Below, one piece after another: positions 13,560 through 20,414 of a stretch of DNA of 24,453 bases (positions within the stretch are counted from its first letter, which is position 1; each line of letters opens with the position of its first letter). A program made the translations under genes and the position numbers. Source of the DNA: a virus; IMG/VR virus record IMGVR_UViG_3300049595_002672, positions 1-24,453 of that record. One strand, written 5' to 3'. The notes beneath the pieces are model-generated. The model was given only the letters and a program-made list of their open reading frames with translations. It searched no databases and was not told where the DNA came from.

Positions 13560-14038
13560 ATCATCCCTTTCATGTTGGTTCGGGTGTCTTTCTTGATTTT
13601 GATTTTGAGCAGTTCGGACGACGCTTGGGCCAGACTCCTGGGGTAGCCTAGATAGGCCGCGAGGTCGGCTGTATCGAAGACGAAGCGAGGCTTCACTGGA
13701 GGCACCGTGCCGGACTCGACGAGCGCGTCGAAGAGCGTCAGGTCGAAGGCAGCGTTGTGCATGATCCAGTTGAGCCCGTCGCACTCGTCCCACGGCGCGT
13801 CGAAGGGTGATCCGACATAGGCATCCCCGTCGTCGAAATACATGCTTACCATGTAAATGTCGGTAGCGCGGGCGTAGTGCCATGCCCCCATCGTGGTGAC
13901 TGAGGTGTCGGTGTCGTAGTAGCTTTCGAAGTCGATTGCTACTGAAAGGCACCGGCTCCCGAGGACTGGTTGGCGCACCGCCTCCCCAGACGGTTTGTTT
14001 GATTCAGTGGTCTCGGGAACCGGAAAAGTTGTAGTCAT
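13544..14038 (-). CDS. Detached 3'-5' exonuclease fragment of a family A polymerase
   Basis: Holds the first half of a DnaQ-like exonuclease domain: Exo I DFES (Asp36, Glu38) and Exo II HNAAFD (94-99), then DTADLAAYLGYPRSLAQASSELL, which is typical polymerase sequence. It stops after KKDTRTNMKGM, before Exo III, and Exo III is found in the polymerase gene about 400 bases downstream. Alone it lacks a complete active site. Probably it assembles with the polymerase in trans or the halves are joined by an unrecognised mechanism. Start overlaps the previous stop (ATGA). Confidence 0.75.
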   Translation of the reverse strand: MTTTFPVPETTESNKPSGEAVRQPVLGSRCLSVAIDFESYYDTDTSVTTMGAWHYARATDIYMVSMYFDDGDAYVGSPFDAPWDECDGLNWIMHNAAFDLTLFDALVESGTVPPVKPRFVFDTADLAAYLGYPRSLAQASSELLKIKIKKDTRTNMKGMIWTKD

Positions 14039-14226
14039 AGTTCGTAAATTTGGGTGGGAGCGTGCTCCCGCAGATACTCGACCTCGGTGAAGAGTTCCCC
14101 AAGGAATAGACAGAGGTCATCGACCAGTTCCTCTTGGGCTGCGATTTCGTCAATCAACTGCCCAAGCGTTGTGAAAGAATCACGCGGCCCGAAGTTGATG
14201 CGACCTATGCTGTATTCTGCGTTCAT
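14035..14226 (-). CDS. Small acidic helical protein (63 aa)
   Basis: Starts MNAEYSIGRINFGPRDSF; residues 20-55 form a long acidic amphipathic helix region (LGQLIDEIAAQEELVDDLCLFLGELFTEVEYL). Its start lies 47 bases inside the preceding gene, in another frame, and its stop overlaps the exonuclease start as ATGA. No strong ribosome site. No family is recognised. Confidence 0.6.
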   Translation of the reverse strand: MNAEYSIGRINFGPRDSFTTLGQLIDEIAAQEELVDDLCLFLGELFTEVEYLREHAPTQIYEL

Positions 14227-14398
14227 AGTATTTTTGCCGTTGCTGCTTTGTGAATTTTCGCTTTTTGGATTTCGGAGTTGTCCGGTGCCAGTTTCCGCAA
14301 TACAGGCAGAGATAGATGTCTTGCCCGGGAAACCGTGCCTGCTCCTCGGTCAGATAGGCGCGTTTTGTCATGCAGCCAGATATAAAATCGGTCTTCAC
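14180..14398 (-). CDS. Small zinc-ribbon-like protein (72 aa)
   Basis: Begins with GTG at 14398, four bases past the upstream stop. GCMTKRAYLTEEQA...YLCLYCGNWHRT carries Cys and a CxxC-x3-H set typical of small phage proteins that bind one zinc. A basic tail follows (KSKKRKFTKQQRQKYYERR), suited to nucleic-acid binding. GGAGG lies in the end of the upstream gene. An alternative frame from an ATG at 14405 gives a less protein-like product. Confidence 0.65.
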   Translation of the reverse strand: MKTDFISGCMTKRAYLTEEQARFPGQDIYLCLYCGNWHRTTPKSKKRKFTKQQRQKYYERRIQHRSHQLRAA

Positions 14399-14401
14399 AA
14401 C

Positions 14402-14587
14402 TCATTCTTCCTCCTCTTCCGCCTTGCGATCCGCTTCACGTTCTTCCTCGCACTCACACTCACCGTAGAAGCCTTCACAATACTCGCAGTATTGTTCCAT
14501 TGGGTCGTTGCGTCTGGCCCAGTAGTGAGCTTCTTCAGCGTCCATGCCTTGCGCTTCGTCGCGGTCCTGATCTGGGTCACTCGGCAT
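14402..14587 (-). CDS. Small Cys- and Glu-rich protein (61 aa)
   Basis: ATG at 14587 (MPSDPDQDRDEAQG) is supported by GGGAGGATCAAA directly upstream. YCEYCEGFYGECEC near residues 33-46 has four cysteines as CxxC...CxC and could bind zinc. The ending is almost entirely acidic (a run of five Glu). No function is recognised. The start is inside the last codons of the membrane-protein gene 14577-14702. Confidence 0.7.
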   Translation of the reverse strand: MPSDPDQDRDEAQGMDAEEAHYWARRNDPMEQYCEYCEGFYGECECEEEREADRKAEEEEE

Positions 14588-14702
14588 TTTGATCCTCCCG
14601 TAGCTTATAGCCCATCGCCCATGCGAAGATGGCTCCGTAGGTTGCGAGTCCGCCGAGCACAATGCCGACGGCGAGACCGATGAGAAACCAACCGGCGCTC
14701 AT
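14577..14702 (-). CDS. Tiny membrane protein (41 aa)
   Basis: Starts MSAGWFLIGLAVGIVLGG at the ATGA overlap with the upstream stop. A single long hydrophobic segment (residues 4-31), rich in Gly, ends in a charged tail YKLREDQNAE, predicting one membrane span. The ribosome site of the next gene lies in the tail codons. Role unknown. Confidence 0.65.
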   Translation of the reverse strand: MSAGWFLIGLAVGIVLGGLATYGAIFAWAMGYKLREDQNAE

Positions 14703-14995
14703 AGGTTGATCCTTTCATAGGCGTAGTTGCCGCCGCCTAATTGTGCCGCCGCTTTACCTTTCCAAGCGTCACAGACCCATGAGTAGCGGATCGTCCAAGC
14801 AAGAAGATCGTCGTCCCAGACCACCATGCCTCGTGCCATTGGAATATCGGCGACGGGTAGCGGCTTGCTTTGGTCGACCACCCAAACCCCGCTGGCGTCT
14901 TTCTCGCGAGCGTATCGTTGCACGTAAACTAAAACCACATCACCTCCGGACAACTTGTTTCCGTGGATGTCTTCTAGGAGATACGTTGTTGTCAT
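14699..14995 (-). CDS. Hypothetical protein (98 aa)
   Basis: Starts MTTTYLLEDIHGNKLSGGDVVLVYVQRYAR. The strands followed by GMVVWDDDLLAWTIRY resemble a small SH3-like beta barrel, as in DUF-type phage proteins with YopX-like folds, but this is only a shape impression. It is linked to both neighbours by ATGA overlaps. Confidence 0.7.
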   Translation of the reverse strand: MTTTYLLEDIHGNKLSGGDVVLVYVQRYAREKDASGVWVVDQSKPLPVADIPMARGMVVWDDDLLAWTIRYSWVCDAWKGKAAAQLGGGNYAYERINL

Positions 14996-15264
14996 GCTGT
15001 CCTCCAGAATCGAAGCCGATCCACGCCTTCACTATCGGTGACGGCTCGGGTCGCGAACTTCATCTTGCCGCGCCGGCCGATGCTATGAGCGATCGAGCGC
15101 AGTCCGTTGAAGTGTTCGTGGGTCGAGGCTGGGTAGACGAACGAGTCGCCGACCTTCAGCTTGCCCAGCAAGTAAGACAGCGGGTGTTGATACCGCGACT
15201 GTTCGCCCGGTTTCTTGTCTGCGAGAGGAACGTCCTCGTCGATGACGACGGTGTAGGTTCTCAT
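14992..15264 (-). CDS. Conserved-type small phage protein (90 aa)
   Basis: The C-terminal half reads LKVGDSFVYP...GLRSIAHSIGRRGKMKFATRAV...GVDRLRFWRT. This matches a frequent phage domain of about 60 residues with a GDSF strand, a basic helix and a final FWRT strand. I recall no firm function; the basic helix suggests nucleic-acid binding. Start and stop both overlap neighbours as ATGA. Confidence 0.75.
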   Translation of the reverse strand: MRTYTVVIDEDVPLADKKPGEQSRYQHPLSYLLGKLKVGDSFVYPASTHEHFNGLRSIAHSIGRRGKMKFATRAVTDSEGVDRLRFWRTA

Positions 15265-15350
15265 TTAGCGTCTCCTCCCTTGGCTGCGAGCCATGCTCCG
15301 AATCCGAATAGGCCGACCCAAGAAACGAACAGTCCGACGATCGGGATCAT
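15261..15350 (-). CDS. Tiny membrane peptide (29 aa)
   Basis: ATG at 15350 is preceded by GGAGGGAGCAA. MIPIVGLFVSWVGLFGFGAWLAAKGG is one hydrophobic span with a short charged tail. It overlaps the stop of the upstream gene and the start of the next, ATGA in both cases. The strong ribosome site and double coupling support translation. Confidence 0.65.
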   Translation of the reverse strand: MIPIVGLFVSWVGLFGFGAWLAAKGGDAK

Positions 15351-15541
15351 TTGCTCCCTCCGATAAGTTCGCGTTGGCGCTCGGTGAGCAGGTTTTCTTT
15401 CCACTCTTCGAGTTGCCATTGCGCGAGTTCTTCCGACATCTGGTGGCGCTTATGAACCTCCAGATAGGCGGAGCCAAACCCGACAACCACGGCGGTGGTG
15501 ACAGCCATCGCCATGACGGAACAGAATCGACGTGCGGTCAT
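15347..15541 (-). CDS. Membrane-anchored coiled-coil protein (64 aa)
   Basis: ATG at 15541 follows GGAGTGGAA and overlaps the upstream stop. Residues 7-26 form an N-terminal membrane anchor (CSVMAMAVTTAVVVGFGS). Residues 29-60 form a charged helix (KRHQMSEELAQWQLEEWKENLLTERQREL) that would lie in the periplasm or cytoplasm. The layout resembles an inner-membrane spanin, but no lysis genes adjoin, so this is only one option. Confidence 0.65.
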   Translation of the reverse strand: MTARRFCSVMAMAVTTAVVVGFGSAYLEVHKRHQMSEELAQWQLEEWKENLLTERQRELIGGSK

Positions 15542-15894
15542 TTCCACTCCTTCCGGTGGCAGAGGAGGCCGATGATCCCGTAATTCGCGATATCCAACCA
15601 AGTGTCGGAAACCTTCTCGTGCTCTGGCGACTTGTCCTTCCAGACGAGCGTCTTGAGGCGCTCGACCTTATCATTCATCCGGACGATGATTCCCTTCTCG
15701 CCGAAGGCGGAGATGTTCGCGCTGCCGTAGTCGCGCTGTTTGGAGTCGAGGAGAACAGCAGATTCGCAAAAGGCACGGAACGCTTTACGTCCCATGTCGG
15801 TTTTGATGCCGAGAGCTTCGGCGGTTTTGTCCATCAATCCTTCGGCATCGAGTTCGAAGGCTTTCGGGTCGTAGGTAATAGTTTCAGTAGTCAT
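15538..15894 (-). CDS. DUF1599 (Nmad1) / MazG-like nucleotide-associated protein
   Basis: Reads KQRDYGSANISAFGEKGIIVRMNDKVERLKTLV...SDTWLDIANYGIIGLL. This K-x-x-DYG / RMxDKVxRL / D-x-x-LDIANY series is the signature of DUF1599, an all-alpha group related to MazG and found near nucleotide-modification genes. It probably acts on nucleoside phosphates. The ATG at 15894 has no ribosome site and lies 19 bases after a long stem-loop. With the dCMP deaminase it hints at control of the deoxynucleotide pool. Length 118 is normal. Confidence 0.75.
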   Translation of the reverse strand: MTTETITYDPKAFELDAEGLMDKTAEALGIKTDMGRKAFRAFCESAVLLDSKQRDYGSANISAFGEKGIIVRMNDKVERLKTLVWKDKSPEHEKVSDTWLDIANYGIIGLLCHRKEWK

Positions 15895-15913
15895 AAAAAT
15901 TATTTTGAAGAAG

Positions 15914-15976
15914 TCCCCGGAGAGGGAGAACACAGGGACGCCAACCAAAGCGCCCCAACAAGACCCTCTCCGGGGA
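15914..15976 (-). other. Long nested stem-loop (13-bp outer, 7-bp inner)
   Basis: TCCCCGGAGAGGG (15914-15926) pairs perfectly with CCCTCTCCGGGGA (15964-15976). Within the 37-base loop GGGACGC (15935-15941) pairs with GCGCCCC (15950-15956), one G-T. On the minus strand it is followed by an AT-rich stretch and the ATG at 15894. It could be a terminator-like, processing or translation-control element for the DUF1599 gene. Confidence 0.75.
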
Positions 15977-15983
15977 AATTCAT

Positions 15984-16181
15984 TTAGCGTTTGCTTCGTT
16001 GCCAGACTTCGACGGAGTAGCAATCTCCGCTGAAGGCCACGTCTTTGTTGTTACGCCTCGCGTCAGACACGACACGCAACAGCCAATCCTCTTGCTTGGG
16101 TGAGTAGTGACCCGCCAAGCTGACATACCCGTCGTCTTTCAACTGCTTCGGGGTATGGAAGCGGAGATTCTGGTAGCCCAT
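15984..16181 (-). CDS. Hypothetical protein (65 aa)
   Basis: ATG at 16181 shares one base with the TAA of the upstream gene. The sequence MGYQNLRFHTPKQLKDDGYVSLAGHYSPKQEDWLLRVV...FSGDCYSVEVWQRSKR is basic and reads as alpha then beta. No family is recognised. It lies between the possible ssDNA-binding gene and a long stem-loop. Confidence 0.65.
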   Translation of the reverse strand: MGYQNLRFHTPKQLKDDGYVSLAGHYSPKQEDWLLRVVSDARRNNKDVAFSGDCYSVEVWQRSKR

Positions 16182-16924
16182 TAGATGAGGCTTTTGATTT
16201 CCGCCTGAACTGCCTCCGGCACTTCGCCGGCCGTCTTGAGGGACGGCACCCACCAGGAGCCCTTGTCTCCGGTCTTGGTCTTCGCCCCGAGCAGATAGAA
16301 CCCGCCCATGAGGCCGGTCTTGTTCAAATGCCCGACGCGGTAATCCGAGTAGAGGATCTGAGCCGTCTCCGCGTAAGCGGTGGAGGACGCCGTGTAGAGG
16401 ACGCGAGCGTATTCCTTGTCTCCGAGCACGTAGAAGAACTCGGAGGACGCTTCCTCACTGAGCTTCTCGGGTTTCTCGATCAGGAACTCGATGTGCCCGA
16501 CTTTGGCAAAGATGCCTTCACCGCGGCCGTAGGCGACACGACCGCCATTCATACGAACTTGCTCGGCCGTCGCGAAGACGCGAGGACGGACGTTCGGGTC
16601 GTAGGGGAGGGACTCTTGGTATTCCACCTTAAGTCGGACCGCGATGACCTTGAGCGAGCCAGCTTCACCTTTCACGACATCGGTAAGCTGGTGCTCTTTC
16701 TTGAGAACCCACGCTCCGGGCGTGAAGAGGTTGGAGAGATCGCCAACTTTGTTGACGAGATTCAGGCGCGGCAACTTGATGTCGTCACTGCCGAACTCGC
16801 CAAAGATTCCTTTTTCCGGCGCTTCGCCGATGATGGCGACCTGTGTTTCGGGACGAACCGCGATGGCGCTGCTCTCCTCGATGACTGTAGCCTCAACGGC
16901 CTCTTCGAATGATACTTTTCCCAT
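16181..16924 (-). CDS. Putative phage ssDNA-binding-like protein (247 aa)
   Basis: An acidic N-terminus is followed by DIKLPRLNLVNKVGDLSNLFTPGAWVLKKE near residues 47-77, then VIAVRLKVEYQESLPYD, VGHIEFLIEKP and ARVLYTASSTAYAETAQILYSD. This order resembles uncharacterised phage proteins of similar length that sit beside helicase and nuclease genes. The strand-rich core and position suggest ssDNA binding, but no OB fold can be confirmed by eye. ATG at 16924 is 8 bases after junction motif copy e. Confidence 0.5.
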   Translation of the reverse strand: MGKVSFEEAVEATVIEESSAIAVRPETQVAIIGEAPEKGIFGEFGSDDIKLPRLNLVNKVGDLSNLFTPGAWVLKKEHQLTDVVKGEAGSLKVIAVRLKVEYQESLPYDPNVRPRVFATAEQVRMNGGRVAYGRGEGIFAKVGHIEFLIEKPEKLSEEASSEFFYVLGDKEYARVLYTASSTAYAETAQILYSDYRVGHLNKTGLMGGFYLLGAKTKTGDKGSWWVPSLKTAGEVPEAVQAEIKSLI

Positions 16925-16931
16925 ATATAGT

Positions 16932-16944
16932 GATGGAGTTATTA
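16932..16944 (-). repeat. Junction motif variant TAATAACTCCATC, copy e
   Basis: 11 of 13 bases match. It begins with the tandem TAA stops of the helicase-nuclease gene, preceded by AAA as in copy d. Confidence 0.65.
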
Positions 16945-19356
16945 TTTCTGTTTCTTGAGGTAGTGATACGCTCCCTCTGAGCGGGCCGCATCGGCGTCAA
17001 CCAATGCGTCACGAAGGTTGTCTTTGGCCCGTTTCATCTCACCGCGGGGTGCGGTGCGGGCGATGGCTTTCTCTAGCGCACCGATGGAGACTTCGGCGCA
17101 GGCGGCGAATGCCTCGGGGCTGATCCGGTCGCGGACCACGTCCCACGCTTTCTGGGCGTCGGTGACCTTGAAGGGGAGGGCACGTTCGGCCAGTTCGTAG
17201 CCTGGGATCTCGATACCCTCTTCGAGTCGCATTTGAAGGGCACGTTGATCGACCTTCTCAGCCCACGACTTCATAATCGGCGCGGCCCGTTTGGCGAGCG
17301 CAATAACGTGCGGGTCGGTGATGTTCGCCGGATCGTATTGCGCCGGCAGCGATAGCTCGTCGGCCTTGTATTGGGTGGCGATCGTCAGTGCGAGTGACGA
17401 CAACTTCGGGCAACTCGCCTGTTTCGCGCACCAAGCGCAATGCGATCCGGTTAAATAGGTCGCGGGGTCATCCCGCCTAGCAGCAGCTATAATGGCGGTG
17501 ATTTGCGCGGAGAGACGCTCATAGTCTTTTTCCCGAGACCACGTCTCCTTGTCGATGACCCCGCGAAAGGGTAAAAGCACATGCACAGTTATTTCACTGA
17601 CCTCCGGATGAGCGTCCCAGAGGCCGACGGCATACGCCCAGAATTGCGGTGAATCGGCGACGTATTCGCCGAAGGCAAATTTGTAATCAATCAACTCGGC
17701 TTTGTCGCCGTGTAGGATGATGTGGTCGACGTGACCGAACTGGTCCTGCATGTAATATTTTTGCTCCCGAAGCTCCTTGTGCGGGCCGACTTGTTTGCGG
17801 AGCGATGCTAGGTATTTGAGGCACTGGTCGGCCGCTTCCCGCAGCTTCGGGTCATCTGGCGGGATGACATCGAGATTCTCTTTCTCCACCGCGAGGTGGC
17901 CGAGGGTTCCACGGTTCGCCGCGCTCTTGTCGCGGGTCTGGTCGTTCCGGAAGCCGGGGCACTTTGCCTTCTCTTTGAGGCTCGAAGGGGAGTGCTCGCT
18001 GTGCTCTTTTTCTTCTAGTTGTGGAGTTATTTCAGCGGGCATGGAAGTAGAGACATCACCCCATTTACTTTCGTTCAAATTATTTTCTCCGCGGTTTAAG
18101 ATCGCCACATTTTCACGTTTTTCGGCGGTCAGTTTCAACGCAGCTTGCTCAACGGTGCCGCCAGCAAAGAGTCGGATGGCCAGCGCACGTGACTTGGCAC
18201 CGACCCGGCAAATACGACCCACCGCCTGTTCCTCAACGGTTCCGGAAAACTGTGGACATAGCAGAGCAACTCGCGGGTAACGTCCGTCCAGATCGTGAAG
18301 GTCGATGGACTGTCCTCCCGCGGCGATCTGGACGATGACTGCCCGGAGTTCATTCTTTTGGAAGGAATCTTGTGTCTTTCTTCTTTCGGTTTGTGGGACG
18401 CGGCCGTCGATGACTTCCGCTTCGGGGAACTCTTTGTGTGCTTGATCGATGCTTTCATGGAAATTCAAAAAGAGGACGACCGAGCCACCGGACTCGACGA
18501 TCTCCTTCGCCCGTTCGACGATGTAGGGCACTTTGACCAGTTCGATCGCCTGACGTTGCCGCAGGTTTTTGACCCCACCAGGATCATCCGGATCGGCCAT
18601 CTCGTCATAGAGTTCCTTGATCGTCGCCTTGTCCTTGGCACTCAGCCACAGCGGATCGTCCTCGGTCATCAACTCAGGCAACTGTTCCCGCAGTGTCTCC
18701 TCGGAGACGCGGTAGCCTCTATTCGCGAATACCGAATGGTGCAGCCGTTCCATTGCTACCTTGTTGGCCGGCAGTTTGGGATTCCATTCGAGGCCACCCC
18801 AGCGTGATTCTTCGGCCCCCATCTCACGGACCCACTTCCAGAAGTAGCCGCCCGTGAAGAGCCGGAGATTCACCCCGATCGCCTTCATTCGCAGCGGATT
18901 CTCGGCGGCGGTCGCCGAGAGCATGAGGACATAGTGCCCCGCTGCGGCTTCGAGCATCTTCGCGTTCTGTGAGTTATAGGCTCCGAACATGTGAACCTCG
19001 TCGAAAATAAAGAGACACCGCTCGGGTATATTCCACTCGAACTTTACCTTTTTACCCCCGTTCGGGATCTTTTTGAGCCAGGGCGTGTTCCCGTTCCGTA
19101 ACTTTTCTGGATTCAGGACGAAGAGCGGATCGACCCCGAAGCTGGACAGGGTATCTGTCCATTTCGAGAGGACCGACTTTGGGGCGATCACCCCAATGGG
19201 CAAAGCGAACCGAGCCGCTACACTACTGGCAATGACTGTCTTGCCTCCCCCGCACCCTGTCCCGTCGAGTGACGATCCGACAGAGTCGAGGATCTTGAGG
19301 TGGCGGTCGACTGCTTCCTTCTGGTAGGGAAAAAGGTTGAACGTCTTGGTGGGCAT
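16942..19356 (-). CDS. SNF2-like helicase fused to Cas4/RecB-like Fe-S nuclease
   Basis: An 804-residue fusion. The helicase half has GTGCGGGKT (Walker A, 32-40), DEVH (119-122), SAT (147-149) and QAVGRICRVG near 380 (motif VI). The nuclease half starts near 445: SSLKEKAKCPGF, RGTLGHLAVE, GHVDHIIL...LIDYK near 555, SPQFWAYAVGL, then CAWCAKQASC near 640. These are the PD-(D/E)XK motifs plus cysteines expected for a Cas4/AddB-type iron-sulfur cluster. It probably acts in phage recombination or replication. In phages I know the halves are usually separate genes. An internal ATG at 18042 (residue 439) lies exactly at the join, beside junction motif copy f. Confidence 0.85.
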   Translation of the reverse strand: MPTKTFNLFPYQKEAVDRHLKILDSVGSSLDGTGCGGGKTVIASSVAARFALPIGVIAPKSVLSKWTDTLSSFGVDPLFVLNPEKLRNGNTPWLKKIPNGGKKVKFEWNIPERCLFIFDEVHMFGAYNSQNAKMLEAAAGHYVLMLSATAAENPLRMKAIGVNLRLFTGGYFWKWVREMGAEESRWGGLEWNPKLPANKVAMERLHHSVFANRGYRVSEETLREQLPELMTEDDPLWLSAKDKATIKELYDEMADPDDPGGVKNLRQRQAIELVKVPYIVERAKEIVESGGSVVLFLNFHESIDQAHKEFPEAEVIDGRVPQTERRKTQDSFQKNELRAVIVQIAAGGQSIDLHDLDGRYPRVALLCPQFSGTVEEQAVGRICRVGAKSRALAIRLFAGGTVEQAALKLTAEKRENVAILNRGENNLNESKWGDVSTSMPAEITPQLEEKEHSEHSPSSLKEKAKCPGFRNDQTRDKSAANRGTLGHLAVEKENLDVIPPDDPKLREAADQCLKYLASLRKQVGPHKELREQKYYMQDQFGHVDHIILHGDKAELIDYKFAFGEYVADSPQFWAYAVGLWDAHPEVSEITVHVLLPFRGVIDKETWSREKDYERLSAQITAIIAAARRDDPATYLTGSHCAWCAKQASCPKLSSLALTIATQYKADELSLPAQYDPANITDPHVIALAKRAAPIMKSWAEKVDQRALQMRLEEGIEIPGYELAERALPFKVTDAQKAWDVVRDRISPEAFAACAEVSIGALEKAIARTAPRGEMKRAKDNLRDALVDADAARSEGAYHYLKKQK
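18020..18031 (-). repeat. Junction motif AATAACTCCACA inside a coding region, copy f
   Basis: 12 of the 13 bases match (AATAACTCCACA with GA before it). It lies in the linker between the helicase and nuclease domains, 11 bases after an in-frame ATG at 18042. This suggests that the nuclease was once, or still is, expressed separately. Confidence 0.6.
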
Positions 19357-19369
19357 AACGTCTAAAAAT

Positions 19370-19615
19370 ATGATGAAAATTATTAACTCAATAGTCGTAG
19401 CAAGTTTGTTAGCCGGAAGTGCATGGGCCGGAGAGGTTTCCTATATCGTCGACCCGAGCGGGAATAACCAAATCGTCTGGGTCCAGAGGCAGGGCAATGT
19501 CCTGTATGTCACGGAATCGGATGACATGAAGCTGGAGCGCATGTCTCGTCGCATGTCGGAACGCCGTCGCATGTCGTCGGAGAGTTTGCTTGGCGATCTT
19601 CTGGACATTCGCTAA
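19370..19615 (+). CDS. Small secreted protein with signal peptide (81 aa)
   Basis: Starts MMKIINSIVVASLLAGSAWAG: basic start, hydrophobic core and an A-x-A type cleavage site, so export through Sec is likely. The mature part begins EVSYIVDPSGNNQIVWVQRQGNVLYVTES (strands) and ends with a repetitive RMSRRMSERRRMS stretch. It is the only plus-strand gene between 8442 and 22436. Only 13 bases separate its start from the divergent helicase start, and its end overlaps the resolvase gene antisense. No ribosome site is visible. Confidence 0.65.
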   Translation: MMKIINSIVVASLLAGSAWAGEVSYIVDPSGNNQIVWVQRQGNVLYVTESDDMKLERMSRRMSERRRMSSESLLGDLLDIR

Positions 19616-19937
19616 CCACGCGGTCGGACTCCTTTACGAGTTCCAACCAATCAGCGGCGAGCATCGTGACTAACCACGGCTCGCCGTTTTTCTTGTGCGC
19701 GACGACCGGCGTCTTCGTGCCGCTATCGGCAATCGCCTGCTTCATCGCGTTGAGCACGTTGAGATTCTGCACCCCTTTCACTTCGAAGTGCATTGAAGGC
19801 AATTCAGGACAAACCACATCGGCATTGCCTGCGGCACCGCAATACTGCTGACCGCGGAAAGCCTTGAGGAATCCGGCCTCGCGGAGTTGATCCCGCCAGA
19901 GCCGCTCGACCCGTTTGCCTTTCTGCCGCGAGTTCAC
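19509..19937 (-). CDS. PD-(D/E)XK nuclease, Holliday-junction-resolvase-like
   Basis: NSRQKGKRVERLWRDQL carries the helix Glu. GNADVVCPELPSMHFEVKG supplies the catalytic Asp and E-x-K. VLNAMKQAIADSGTKTPVVAHKK completes the fold seen in Hjc-type and phage resolvases, which cut branched DNA. GTG at 19937 overlaps the upstream stop as GTGA. The last 35 residues (SECPEDRQANSPTTCDGVPTCDETC...) are Cys/Pro-rich, unlike the family, and lie opposite the secreted-protein gene, so the functional protein may end near LELVKESD. Confidence 0.75.
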   Translation of the reverse strand: MNSRQKGKRVERLWRDQLREAGFLKAFRGQQYCGAAGNADVVCPELPSMHFEVKGVQNLNVLNAMKQAIADSGTKTPVVAHKKNGEPWLVTMLAADWLELVKESDRVVSECPEDRQANSPTTCDGVPTCDETCAPASCHPIP

Positions 19938-20224
19938 GGCAACGCGCTCCCCAGTCGGCCTTGCGCCCACAGCACGAGATCATCGTCGTTGTAGACGATC
20001 TTCTTGTCCCCGAGCCGGACGAAGGGGAGACCCTGTTTTCGCCAGTAGTTCAACGAAGCGTAAGTGAAAGGTTTACCTAAAAGTTCACTCAGCCGGGCGA
20101 CAGCCTCGCCGGCACTATAGACCGCTTTGCGCGGTTGCGCGGGCTCGGCTATTTCTAGCCGGACCCGACCTTCTCCTATCGGTGTCGCCCTGAATGAGGC
20201 GCACTCGATCGTCATGGTGGTCAT
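19934..20224 (-). CDS. Excisionase-like winged HTH DNA-binding protein (96 aa)
   Basis: SAGEAVARLSELLGKPFTYASLNYWRKQGLPFVRLGDKKIVYNDDDLVLWAQGRL is a MerR-type helix-turn-helix of the HTH_17/excisionase group (recognition helix ASLNYWRKQG, wing VRLGDKKIVY). The first 37 residues are a strand-rich extension. The start follows junction motif copy g with no gap. A role as excisionase is suggested by the integrase 1 kb away, but a regulatory or replication role is equally possible. Confidence 0.7.
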   Translation of the reverse strand: MTTMTIECASFRATPIGEGRVRLEIAEPAQPRKAVYSAGEAVARLSELLGKPFTYASLNYWRKQGLPFVRLGDKKIVYNDDDLVLWAQGRLGSALP

Positions 20225-20236
20225 GTGGAGTTATTA
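20224..20236 (-). repeat. Junction motif TAATAACTCCACA, copy g
   Basis: Perfect copy running straight into ATG (CCACATG). Upstream on the minus strand, TTGCGT and GATAAT are separated by 17 bases, so a promoter giving a nearly leaderless transcript is possible. Confidence 0.75.
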
Positions 20237-20237
20237 T

Positions 20238-20414
20238 CTAGAGCCCGAAGAAGTTACGCAAAGCCTTACGTATGACCGCGCTCATTGAGCGCCCCGAACT
20301 CTCTGACTCCTTTTTAAGGCGGTCTTCAAGCTCGGGGTCGCTGGCGAATGAGCGGATCAGCTTCGGGTTGCGAAGATTACTCAGTTTCTCCGTCAAGGGT
20401 GCCTCTGAATTCAT
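20238..20414 (-). CDS. Ribbon-helix-helix regulator (58 aa)
   Basis: LIRSFASDPELEDRLKKESESSGRSMSAVIRKALRNFF is a compact MetJ/Arc/CopG-type ribbon-helix-helix: a short strand, two helices joined by GRSMS, and a basic second helix. Dimers of this fold bind operator DNA. ATG at 20414 is preferred; a TTG at 20453 would extend it through the preceding gene. It overlaps that gene by 38 bases in another frame. It could bind one of the palindrome families here. Confidence 0.7.
   Translation of the reverse strand: MNSEAPLTEKLSNLRNPKLIRSFASDPELEDRLKKESESSGRSMSAVIRKALRNFFGL

Noticed and set aside
14279-14296. Further copy of the GTCCG palindrome (TTGTCCGGTGCCAG)
   Set aside because: Only the left arm matches, and it lies within a coding region.
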